Source: UMGS1649 sp045637095
GTDB taxonomy: Bacteria > Bacillota > Clostridia > TANB77 > CAG-465
Length of the DNA stretch: 10,747 nt
Direction: 5' to 3'
NCBI GenBank assembly: GCA_045637095.1
Contig: JAZTYX010000065.1
Location: forward strand, 1 to 10,747
The translations under genes and the position numbers were made by a program. The notes beneath the pieces are model-generated. The model was given only the letters and a program-made list of their open reading frames with translations. It did no database searches and had not been told where the DNA came from. Positions 5,923-10,747 of the stretch are shown in pieces. Each line of letters begins with the position of its first letter. Within the stretch, counting starts at the first letter, position 1.

Positions 5923-6066
5923 ATGAAGAAAAACAGTAAATCTAAACAGATTATAACTACACATGAACTTGGTAAGTACATCCTTGAAAAAGGAAAGTGT
6001 CCTACACCTATTTATCACGGAAAGGGTTACAAAGAAACAAGGCGTGCTAAACCAGTAAAGTTTTGA
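5923..6066 (+). CDS. Small basic protein of unknown function (47 aa)
   Basis: A short open frame with a good ribosome binding site (AAGGA at 5912-5916, 6 bases before the ATG), ending in TGA just before the operon's terminator. The product is strongly basic: about fourteen lysine or arginine residues and few acidic ones. It has one cysteine in K-C-P-T-P, then Y-H-G-K-G-Y-K-E and a K-P-V-K-F C-terminus. Such composition suggests nucleic-acid or ribosome contact, but no family is recognised and this is only inference. Support for its reality comes from the site, the spacing (20 bases after the previous gene), codon use like its operon partners, and the terminator 14 bases downstream. Confidence 0.72.
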   Translation: MKKNSKSKQIITTHELGKYILEKGKCPTPIYHGKGYKETRRAKPVKF

Positions 6067-6079
6067 TTAACCAAACAAG

Positions 6080-6109
6080 GAGACAAGAAGAAATTCTTGT
6101 CTCTTTTAA
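6080..6109 (+). terminator. Terminator of the small-protein operon
   Basis: GAGACAAGAA (6080-6089) pairs with TTCTTGTCTC (6094-6103) around GAAA, followed by TTTTAATTT. The GNRA-type tetraloop and T-run make a strong intrinsic terminator. Confidence 0.9.
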
Positions 6110-6143
6110 TTTATTGTGTGAAGTTAAAATAATAAAATATACA

Positions 6144-6791
6144 CTAAAATTTATTAGTAAGCTTACGCCAAGTACTACATCCAACTATTCCATCAGCACT
6201 TAAGTTATTAGCGCGTTGGAATGCTTTAACAGCACTTAATGTTTGATTGCCAAAAATTCCATCGATACTACCAGTAGAATAACCTAAATAATTTAATGCA
6301 TCTTGAAGTACCATAACATAAACACCGCGACTTCTAAACTTAATTAATGGATAGCCTCCAGTAGAACAAGCTGGTGTACCATAACGTTTATCAAAATGAA
6401 CCCATGTAGGTGTTAAAGCTTTTGGTTCTACATATGTAAATAATCTACTATCTATAGCAAGTTCACGGAGTCTGTTTCTTGAAGCATTAGAAAATGTTTG
6501 AGCTGTATCCATAGCAAGCCCTGCATAATGTTGAGACATTCCACTGTGGCCGCCTTGCCATATTCTCTTAAATGCATATCCTACATATATTGGTTTACCC
6601 CACTGTCTACGTAATGAATTCCAAGCTTGCATAAATGCCTTTGTTGTCCATATTATATCAGATTTAGAACTACCTTGAAATTCATCTACAGTAAGAGTAT
6701 TGCCTGTAACATATGGCATAGCTTCATTTAAATTTCTAGTATATTTTTCTATTTTATTTGTATCTTGGTTGTACACAAGTATTGTAGCCAT
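6144..6791 (-). CDS. M15-like zinc peptidase with C-terminal peptidoglycan-binding domain
   Basis: A 215-residue cell-wall enzyme. Residues 40-135 match the VanY/M15 D-Ala peptidase-like fold: S86-x-H88-x-x-G91-x-A93-x-D95 supplies two zinc ligands and W130-x-H132 the third. Residues about 145-212 form a PG_binding_1 domain, with the L-Q-x-x-L-x-x-L-G-Y, I-D-G-I-F-G-x-x-T, V-x-x-F-Q and D-G-I-V-G-x-x-T-W patterns. It probably cuts peptide stems of peptidoglycan; whether it is a carboxypeptidase or endopeptidase is not clear. There is no signal peptide, as in phage endolysins and in mother-cell lysis enzymes such as CwlC. AGGAGG (6797-6802, minus strand) precedes the ATG by 5 bases. No sigma-A promoter is evident, but a sigma-K-type match lies upstream. 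No phage genes adjoin it. Confidence 0.85.
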   Translation of the reverse strand: MATILVYNQDTNKIEKYTRNLNEAMPYVTGNTLTVDEFQGSSKSDIIWTTKAFMQAWNSLRRQWGKPIYVGYAFKRIWQGGHSGMSQHYAGLAMDTAQTFSNASRNRLRELAIDSRLFTYVEPKALTPTWVHFDKRYGTPACSTGGYPLIKFRSRGVYVMVLQDALNYLGYSTGSIDGIFGNQTLSAVKAFQRANNLSADGIVGCSTWRKLTNKF

Positions 6792-6810
6792 AATTTCCTC
6801 CTGTATATGA

Positions 6811-6837
6811 TAGTTTATGATAAAAAAACAAGTTGGT
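6811..6837 (-). promoter_or_regulatory. Candidate sigma-K-type (mother-cell) promoter
   Basis: On the minus strand CATAAACTA (6811-6819) matches the sigma-K/sigma-E -10 pattern CATANNNTA exactly. AC (6836-6837) lies 16 bases upstream, as in the sigma-K -35. No acceptable sigma-A pair is found in this stretch. The motif is short, so a chance match in AT-rich DNA is possible. Confidence 0.45.
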
Positions 6838-6854
6838 TACAACTCGTAACCAAC
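6822..6854 (-). terminator. Minus-strand terminator upstream of the M15 gene
   Basis: Read on the minus strand, GTTGGTTAC (6846-6854), loop GAGTT, GTAACCAAC (6832-6840), then TTGTTTTTTT. This is a well-formed intrinsic terminator pointing at the M15 gene's start. It would stop antisense transcription arriving from the right, or act as a leader attenuator if a promoter lies further upstream. Confidence 0.7.
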
Positions 6855-6873
6855 CGAACAAGTTTACATAACC

Positions 6874-6902
6874 TTGAAAATAAGTTGAACTTGTGATATA
6901 AT
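6874..6902 (+). promoter_or_regulatory. sigma-A promoter of the 82-residue orphan
   Basis: TTGAAA (6874-6879), 17-base spacer, TATAAT (6897-6902). AGGAGG follows at 6919-6924. Confidence 0.83.
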
Positions 6903-6931
6903 TTCTCGCGTATTAAAAAGGAGGTATTGTT

Positions 6932-7180
6932 ATGACTATAACAAACAAAACTAGCATGGAATTAACCGTGCATGGCAAAACGATTAGTCCTGGTAAAACA
7001 AAAGATTTTCCCGCGCGGTATGACAGTGGCATAATGGTATTTTCTGATGCCGGCTGTTGTACAATCTATGTTGAAGATGGCAAAGTGAAATTTAAATCTG
7101 AAGGTAACATTGAAGCAAAAAACGGAATGAAAAAAGACAAACGTGGTCTTAGACATGTAAATATTTCCGCGAGAGTCTAA
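6932..7180 (+). CDS. Small protein of unknown function (82 aa)
   Basis: Not recognised. The chain looks like a small beta-rich fold: T-I-T-N-K-T, then L-T-V-H-G-K-T-I-S-P-G-K-T, then I-M-V-F-S-D-A-G-C-C-T-I-Y-V, then a lysine-rich, probably flexible C-terminus (M-K-K-D-K-R-G-L-R). The opening residues resemble surface beta-sandwich proteins in style, but this is not enough for a family call. No signal peptide or membrane helix is present, and the two adjacent cysteines (C-C) are its only ones. A strong promoter, AGGAGG 7 bases before the ATG, and a strong terminator show that it is a real single-gene unit. It is divergent from the M15 gene and convergent with the 6S-like RNA. Confidence 0.82.
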   Translation: MTITNKTSMELTVHGKTISPGKTKDFPARYDSGIMVFSDAGCCTIYVEDGKVKFKSEGNIEAKNGMKKDKRGLRHVNISARV

Positions 7181-7184
7181 AAGG

Positions 7185-7217
7185 AAAGAGTCACACGAAT
7201 GTGTGACTCTTTTAATT
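7185..7217. terminator. Terminator of the 82-residue orphan, shared with the minus-strand RNA
   Basis: AAAGAGTCACAC (7185-7196) pairs with GTGTGACTCTTT (7201-7212) around GAAT. On the plus strand TTTTAATTT follows. On the minus strand CTCTTTCCTTTT follows, so it can also end the RNA transcribed from 7376. Confidence 0.88.
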
Positions 7218-7221
7218 TGCA

Positions 7222-7376
7222 AATTAGGCAACAGCAATTGATAAAACCCTTATGTAAAGGTGGGTATCTGTCTCAACTTTTAGGATTCTCTAATATATAA
7301 GAGCATTCAACACCGGTTGATGAATTCCTGATTCCCTATCAAATTCTTGTAGATTTTCAAATGTTCTGTTACCTCT
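7222..7376 (-). ncRNA. ssrS: 6S-like RNA candidate
   Basis: A gene-free stretch with a strong minus-strand promoter yields an RNA of about 155 bases. Its ends pair: AGGTAACAG (7366-7374) with CTGTTGCCT (7226-7234), one G-U pair. The stem continues through the TTGA/TCAA region, then opens into a bulge. The 3' side of the bulge carries CCCACC and the small hairpin CCTT-TACAT-AAGG followed by GGT. Inside lie further short hairpins such as CTCT...AGAG. A long closed rod with a central bubble and a small 3'-side hairpin is the 6S RNA plan, and 155 bases is a normal length. 6S RNA binds the housekeeping RNA polymerase and mimics an open promoter. The terminator at 7185-7217 can end it. The ends are estimates; another structured RNA is possible. 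Confidence 0.58.
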
Positions 7377-7382
7377 ACCGTT

Positions 7383-7411
7383 ATTCTATCATTAAGAAAA
7401 ATGTTTGTAAA
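7383..7411 (-). promoter_or_regulatory. sigma-A promoter of the 6S-like RNA
   Basis: On the minus strand TTTACA (7406-7411), 17-base spacer, TAGAAT (7383-7388). The predicted start is about 7376, immediately before the closing stem of the RNA. Confidence 0.72.
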
Positions 7412-7481
7412 TAGAAATTTTCAAAAAAATAGTGGTAATATTTTCAAGTAATAAAATAATATAAAAAATAGAAAAATCTTG

Positions 7482-7510
7482 TTGACAATTCTAAAATCCT
7501 GTGTTAATAT
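7482..7510 (+). promoter_or_regulatory. sigma-A promoter of tRNA-Leu
   Basis: TTGACA (7482-7487), 17-base spacer, TAATAT (7505-7510). The tRNA begins 12 bases after the -10. Confidence 0.78.
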
Positions 7511-7522
7511 ATATACATGCCT

Positions 7523-7607
7523 GCGAGTATGGCGGAATTGGCAGACGCGCCAGACTTAGAATCTGGTACCAACAGGTGTGTAGGTTCAAGTCCTATTACT
7601 CGCACCA
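7523..7607 (+). tRNA. tRNA-Leu (anticodon UAG)
   Basis: An 85-base class II tRNA. The acceptor stem pairs GCGAGTA (7523-7529) with TACTCGC (7597-7603), followed by discriminator A and an encoded CCA (7605-7607). The anticodon arm is CCAGA-CTTAGAA-TCTGG, giving anticodon TAG for CUN leucine codons. A long variable arm (ACC-AACA-GGT) is typical of tRNA-Leu, and the T arm contains TTCAAGT. No intron or mismatch is seen. It is a single tRNA unit with its own promoter and terminator. The encoded CCA fits Firmicutes. Confidence 0.97.
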
Positions 7608-7635
7608 AAGAGCTACTTTAGTAGTTCTTTTTTTT
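7608..7635 (+). terminator. Terminator of tRNA-Leu
   Basis: AGAGCTAC (7609-7616) pairs with GTAGTTCT (7621-7628), one G-U pair, followed by a run of eight T bases. It begins directly after the CCA. Confidence 0.88.
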
Positions 7636-7710
7636 ATGCCTTTTTTAGAAAATATATACAAAAGTATTATATATGTGATAGTATATATTTATATAAATAA
7701 GGGGTAGAAT

Positions 7711-8820
7711 ATGGAAATAAGAAAGAAAATAATTATAGTTGCAGCTATAATAATATCAGTAGCAACAGTTGCGATAGTTTGCTTAAATGAAACGGGATTG
7801 TTAACTAGAAGAGCAACTAAATTAACTAAAACAAACGGAACAACAGTAGTTCCTACAATGTTAGATGAATTAACTCAAGATAGCACGTGGTGTGCTACAT
7901 TTCAATTAATATGGAATGATTTGAAAAACGAGGTAGCAAAACAAAATATAGTATTTACACCACAAGAGATTATGGCAGACAATTTAAATAAAGAAACATT
8001 TAATGAGTCTATGTTATCTGATGAATATTATTACAAAATATATGGTTTTAAGAACTTAGAATTAAAAGAAACAATTGAAAAGGGAATTAAAGAAAAGTTT
8101 AATCAAACAAGTGATATATTAGACAAGTTTGATTGGTCTGAAGATGCATTAAATGATCCCAATAATCCAAATGTGAATAGATATTTCTTCTATACAATGT
8201 TATACAGAGAATTTGAGTTTGAAAAAGAATTTGATAAACTACCGGATGCTACTTTTGGTGACTATACAGGAATAAAATACTTTGGTATAGATAAAAATAC
8301 AAAAGACAAAGTGGGTAATCAAATAGATGTATTATATTATAATTCAAAAGATGACTTCGCTTTAATAATAAATACTAAATCTAACGATGAAGTAATATTT
8401 GTTAAAAATCCACAAGGAACAACATTTAATGAAATATATGAAGATATGTTAAATGAAAGCAAAGAATATAAAGGTAGTAAATATTTTGAAGATATAGATG
8501 AGTTTAAAGCACCTATGTTAGAGTATAACGAAGAAAGAGAGTATACTGAACTTCAAAATAAAGAATTTCCAACCGCACTAGGAACAGGAAATATAATTAA
8601 AGCAATACAAACTATCAAATTTGAACTTAATGAAAAAGGCGGAAAGATAAAAAGTGAAGCGGCTATGGATGTAATGGATACAGCAGCTGCTATTATAGAT
8701 AAAAAACCACAACCAAGATACTTCTATGTAGATGATACATTTGCAATATTCTTAAGAGAAAAAGGTAAAGCAATGCCATATTTTGCAGGAAGGGTTGAGA
8801 ATATAACTAAATACCAATAA
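7711..8820 (+). CDS. Membrane-anchored serpin-like protein, diverged
   Basis: A 369-residue protein with an N-terminal signal anchor (hydrophobic 7-24 after R-K-K), so the bulk is outside the cell. The order of motifs follows the serpin fold. T-F-Q-L-I-W-N-D-L at 63-71 resembles helix A. N-I-V-F-T-P-Q at 79-85 stands where serpins have N-I-x-x-S-P. A region near 160-192 has Y-R-E-F-E-F and F-G-D-x-x-G-I-K-Y-F-G. D-V-L-Y-Y-N-S-K-D-D-F-A-L-I-I-N lies at 206-221. E-L-N-E-K-G-G-K-I-K-S-E-A-A (305-318) stands at the reactive-loop hinge, and D-T-F-A-I-F-L-R-E then F-A-G-R-V-E-N (342-364) matches the C-terminal serpin signature. Serpins inhibit proteases by loop insertion; the hinge here lacks the small-residue run of inhibitors, so inhibition is doubtful. 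AAGGGG precedes the start by 6 bases. Strongly TTA/ATA codon use. Confidence 0.6.
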   Translation: MEIRKKIIIVAAIIISVATVAIVCLNETGLLTRRATKLTKTNGTTVVPTMLDELTQDSTWCATFQLIWNDLKNEVAKQNIVFTPQEIMADNLNKETFNESMLSDEYYYKIYGFKNLELKETIEKGIKEKFNQTSDILDKFDWSEDALNDPNNPNVNRYFFYTMLYREFEFEKEFDKLPDATFGDYTGIKYFGIDKNTKDKVGNQIDVLYYNSKDDFALIINTKSNDEVIFVKNPQGTTFNEIYEDMLNESKEYKGSKYFEDIDEFKAPMLEYNEEREYTELQNKEFPTALGTGNIIKAIQTIKFELNEKGGKIKSEAAMDVMDTAAAIIDKKPQPRYFYVDDTFAIFLREKGKAMPYFAGRVENITKYQ

Positions 8821-8859
8821 TATAGGTATAAATGAAAGAAAATATTATTAATAAAGCAC

Positions 8860-8889
8860 AATAACCGGTTACATGAGTAACCGGTTATT
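8860..8889. terminator. Hairpin between convergent genes
   Basis: AATAACCGGTTAC (8860-8872) pairs perfectly with GTAACCGGTTATT (8877-8889) around ATGA. T-runs on both sides are weak. It lies between the serpin-like gene (plus) and the small membrane protein (minus) and probably terminates both. Confidence 0.75.
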
Positions 8890-8895
8890 ATAGTC

Positions 8896-9156
8896 TTAAT
8901 GGATAATAAGATTAACGATTAAGTTGGTAAGCCAAAATGCAATTAAACAAGAACGGATAATAGCTTCTTTTTTGTCTTTACACATTATGCTACAAATAAG
9001 CCCTACAAGAACTAAAATGCTAATTAATGAACACATAAAAATATGTGAAGCAAAATTAAATGACACTATTTGCAAGAATAATGTGACAAACATCAAAATA
9101 TAACCAAATCCGGTTGTTGCATTACCAACTACTTCTACTTTTCGTGGATCAATCAT
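8896..9156 (-). CDS. Small membrane protein of unknown function (86 aa)
   Basis: Three hydrophobic segments, at about 17-33, 38-58 and 66-85, predict a three-helix membrane protein. The N-terminus is short and soluble (M-I-D-P-R-K-V-E-V-V-G-N), and a charged loop (C-K-D-K-K-E-A) lies between helices two and three. No family is recognised. The frame can be read 12 bases further upstream from a TTG at 9168, but GGAGG (9162-9166, minus strand) overlaps that TTG and lies 5 bases before the ATG at 9156, so the ATG is the start. A sigma-A promoter lies upstream. It is transcribed alone and divergently from the SDR gene. Confidence 0.78.
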   Translation of the reverse strand: MIDPRKVEVVGNATTGFGYILMFVTLFLQIVSFNFASHIFMCSLISILVLVGLICSIMCKDKKEAIIRSCLIAFWLTNLIVNLIIH

Positions 9157-9221
9157 ACCACCCTCCAAGTTAAAGTATTCCTATTGCTTTTAAGCTTTAG
9201 GTTAAATAAGACTATGCAAGT

Positions 9222-9250
9222 ATTATAACACAATATGTATTAAAACTCAA
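9222..9250 (-). promoter_or_regulatory. sigma-A promoter of the small membrane protein
   Basis: On the minus strand TTGAGT (9245-9250), 17-base spacer, TATAAT (9222-9227). It leaves a leader of about 60 bases. Confidence 0.75.
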
Positions 9251-9251
9251 T

Positions 9252-9280
9252 TTGAATAATAATTATTAGTTTTAGATAAA
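9252..9280 (+). promoter_or_regulatory. Weak promoter candidate of the SDR gene
   Basis: TTGAAT (9252-9257), 17-base spacer, GATAAA (9275-9280). The -10 matches 4 of 6 consensus bases. Its -35 is back to back with the -35 of the divergent membrane-protein promoter, one base apart. Confidence 0.4.
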
Positions 9281-9323
9281 CAAATATAAATTACAGTCAT
9301 ATAGTATATAGGAGGTAGTTTAT

Positions 9324-10244
9324 ATGGAAGCAGATTATTGTTTTGGAAATCATTGTTTTAATTATTACGGAAATGTTGGAATAAAACACACAAAATATAA
9401 TATATTAGCACCTGCACAGGAGCAAGATAAACAACCAGGGTTAGAATATTTAATGACGCCTAAACCAATTTTTGATAACCCTAATTATATGGGAAGTGGA
9501 AAGTTATTAAATAAAGTTGCAATTATAACAGGAGGAGATAGTGGTCTTGGTAGAGCTGCAGCGGTAGCTTTTGTTAAGGAAGGTGCAAAGGTAGTAATTC
9601 CATACTTAGATGAGCATACTGATGCGGAAGCAACAAAAAATTACATAGAAAGAATGGGCGGAGAATGTTTAATCCTTTCGGGAGATATTATGGATAAAGA
9701 ATTCTCTAAACAGATAGTAGAAGAAACATTAAACAGATTTGGAAAAATAGATATACTAGTAAATAATGCAGGAGTACAATATCAACAAGATGATTTAACT
9801 TGTATATCTGATGAACAATTTGATAAAACATTAAAAGTAAATGTATACGGAATGTTCTATTTAACTAAAGAGGTACTGCCACATTTAAGAAGTGGAGCAA
9901 GTATTATTAATATTAGTTCTGTTACAGCGTTTTATGGAGAACCACAGCTAATAGACTATGTAACTTCTAAAGCAGCAATGATAGGATTTACTAGATCATT
10001 AGCTAGAAGCTTAGCGTTAAAAAATATAAGAGTTAATGCAATAGCACCAGGATATTTTTGGACACCACTTCAACCAGCGTGTTGGGTAAAAGAAAGAATA
10101 CCATCACTTGGGGCAGATGCGGCAATGGCAAGGATGGCAATGCCTTATGAACTTGCACCTACTTTTGTGTTTCTTGCATCAGACGATTCAAGTTATGTAA
10201 CAGGTCAAGTAATTCATAATAATGGTGGTCAGATAATGGGATAG
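9324..10244 (+). CDS. SDR-family NAD(P)-dependent oxidoreductase
   Basis: A 306-residue classical-type short-chain dehydrogenase of the subgroup annotated in Bacillus as general stress protein 39/YhxC-like. The subgroup hallmark is the stretch before the Rossmann fold: Q-P-G-L-E-Y-L-M-x-P-K-P (37-48), then G-S-G-K-L (57-61). The cofactor loop is T-G-G-D-S-G-L-G (69-76). Further motifs are N-N-A-G (147-150), N173, S198/S199, the catalytic Y212-x-x-x-K216, and A-P-G-Y-F-W-T-P (241-248). All catalytic residues are intact; the substrate is not predictable. The N-terminal 30 residues, with C-F-G-N-H-C-F-N-Y-Y-G-N, are longer than I expect for this subgroup. AGGAGG (9310-9315), 8 bases before the ATG, supports the long start. 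It is a monocistronic unit ending at a strong terminator. Confidence 0.92.
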   Translation: MEADYCFGNHCFNYYGNVGIKHTKYNILAPAQEQDKQPGLEYLMTPKPIFDNPNYMGSGKLLNKVAIITGGDSGLGRAAAVAFVKEGAKVVIPYLDEHTDAEATKNYIERMGGECLILSGDIMDKEFSKQIVEETLNRFGKIDILVNNAGVQYQQDDLTCISDEQFDKTLKVNVYGMFYLTKEVLPHLRSGASIINISSVTAFYGEPQLIDYVTSKAAMIGFTRSLARSLALKNIRVNAIAPGYFWTPLQPACWVKERIPSLGADAAMARMAMPYELAPTFVFLASDDSSYVTGQVIHNNGGQIMG

Positions 10245-10275
10245 AGAAAGGTTAATTTAATTAACCTTTCTTTTT
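10245..10275. terminator. Bidirectional terminator between SDR and flippase genes
   Basis: AGAAAGGTTAA (10245-10255) pairs with TTAACCTTTCT (10261-10271) around TTTAA, with TTTTT (10271-10275) ending the plus-strand signal. It starts at the base after the SDR stop. The TAA of the minus-strand flippase gene (10257-10259) lies in the loop, so its last codons form part of the stem. Confidence 0.87.
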
Positions 10276-10747
10276 ATATCTAAGAATTGCAGCAAAGAGA
10301 TATAAATTAAAATTACTAGTGTTAGTTTTAGAATTAATGGCACAGTAAAAAAGTTTGTTATAAATAAAGCGAGTGTTATATAAGAGAGAGGTAAAGCTAC
10401 CCATTCAAAATACTTAAATTTTAGATTCGCAGTTTTGAACAATGTGTTAACGCTAATTATATAATTTAATGTTTCACTAATATATAGAACAACTATATAT
10501 CCTATTGCACCGAAGTTTGGCAAAAGAAAATATATAAAAGAAATTGAAATTATCATATCAAAGATATTGCAAATCATAACACTAACTTGTTTACCTAATC
10601 CTTTTAATATGTTGTCTATAACATTATCTAGATATATAAGTGATATTAGAGGTGCTATTAATTTTATATAATGCCCAGCTTCAAAGTTATTATATATTAA
10701 GTAACCAATTTCTTTACCAAAGTACATTAATATTCCTGTTAGTCCTA
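10257..10747 (-). CDS. SpoVB/MATE-type polysaccharide or lipid flippase, C-terminal part
   Basis: The frame is open through the right edge of the window, so only the last 163 residues are present; the ATG at 10727 is internal, since in-frame codons continue upstream. The fragment has at least four hydrophobic helices. It shows the pattern typical of SpoVB and related MOP-superfamily exporters: an L-Y-L-D-x-V/I-x-x-x-L-K-G-L-G-K-Q loop, then N-I-F-D-M-I-I-S with a helix and L-P-x-F-G-A-I-G-Y-I-V and a helix with E-T-L-N-Y-I-I-S. These proteins flip lipid-linked wall or polysaccharide precursors; SpoVB itself acts in spore cortex synthesis. Whether this copy is the sporulation protein or a surface-polysaccharide flippase cannot be decided from the C-terminus. 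Codons are TTA/ATA rich. It ends in a lysine/arginine tail at the shared terminator. Confidence 0.8.
   Translation of the reverse strand, partial: GLTGILMYFGKEIGYLIYNNFEAGHYIKLIAPLISLIYLDNVIDNILKGLGKQVSVMICNIFDMIISISFIYFLLPNFGAIGYIVVLYISETLNYIISVNTLFKTANLKFKYFEWVALPLSYITLALFITNFFTVPLILKLTLVILIYISLLQFLDIKRKVN

Noticed and set aside
5761..6018. 85-residue minus-strand frame across the 104- and 47-residue genes
   Set aside because: Antisense to two genes with good ribosome binding sites and operon spacing.
6962..7237. 91-residue minus-strand frame across the 82-residue gene
   Set aside because: It crosses the terminator and the end of the 6S-like RNA, and lacks a ribosome binding site.
7501..7707. 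68-residue plus-strand open frame
   Set aside because: It runs through tRNA-Leu and its terminator and has no ribosome binding site; the tRNA explains the sequence.
7774..7791. Cysteine 24 of the serpin-like protein as a lipoprotein attachment site
   Set aside because: The preceding residues A-I-V do not fit a lipobox, where a small residue is expected just before the cysteine.
9157..9168. TTG start four codons upstream in the small membrane protein
   Set aside because: The TTG is part of the ribosome binding region that serves the ATG at 9156.
1..10747. CRISPR arrays, insertion sequences, prophage or toxin-antitoxin and defence systems
   Set aside because: No regularly spaced repeats, transposase, integrase, phage structural genes or defence enzymes were seen. 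The M15 enzyme alone does not make a prophage.

Overview
The window looks like a chromosomal segment of a low-GC Gram-positive bacterium, most likely a clostridial Firmicute. The evidence is the AT-rich DNA, strong AGGAGG-type ribosome binding sites before almost every gene, textbook TTGACA/TATAAT promoters (nearly all with a 17-base spacer), short intergenic gaps closed by intrinsic terminators, the standard genetic code, and gene families such as SdpR/SdpI, Sua5-type TsaC and a SpoVB/MATE-type flippase. The species cannot be read from the sequence.

Layout. 1-648: 3' part of a DHHW/SGNH-type protein, probably involved in O-acetylation of a surface polymer. 676-1740: an sdpRI-type operon (ArsR-family autorepressor plus SdpI membrane immunity protein), with two copies of the same inverted repeat flanking its promoter. 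1743-2461: an unrecognised 191-residue protein. 2470-3426: a MYG1-family (DHH superfamily) phosphoesterase on the minus strand, divergent from tsaC (3435-4500). 4522-5240: a second 192-residue protein that is a diverged paralogue of the 191-residue one. 5255-6107: a three-gene operon of small proteins (a DUF1653 protein, a 104-residue orphan and a 47-residue basic protein). 6144-6791: a minus-strand peptidoglycan enzyme (M15-like peptidase plus peptidoglycan-binding domain) with no signal peptide and a sporulation-type promoter candidate. 6874-7212: an 82-residue orphan. 7222-7411: a minus-strand RNA gene candidate resembling 6S RNA, with its own promoter. 7482-7635: tRNA-Leu(UAG). 7711-8820: a membrane-anchored serpin-like protein. 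8896-9250: a small three-helix membrane protein on the minus strand. 9324-10275: an SDR-family oxidoreductase. 10257-10747: C-terminal part of a SpoVB-like flippase on the minus strand.

How the parts work together. Most units are single genes with their own promoter and terminator, so there is little operon logic beyond sdpRI and the 5312-6066 trio. Several products act at the cell envelope: the DHHW protein, SdpI, the M15 enzyme, the serpin-like protein, the small membrane protein and the flippase. TsaC, tRNA-Leu and the 6S-like RNA belong to housekeeping information processing. Leucine and isoleucine codon choice differs between two sets of genes: CTT and ATT/ATC dominate in the unknown and MYG1 genes, TTA and ATA in the envelope genes.

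I see no CRISPR array, transposase, integrase or phage structural genes. The items most worth following up are the paralogous unknown family, the M15 enzyme with its sigma-K-like promoter, the 6S-like RNA, the serpin-like protein, and the tsaC terminator that contains the next gene's promoter.
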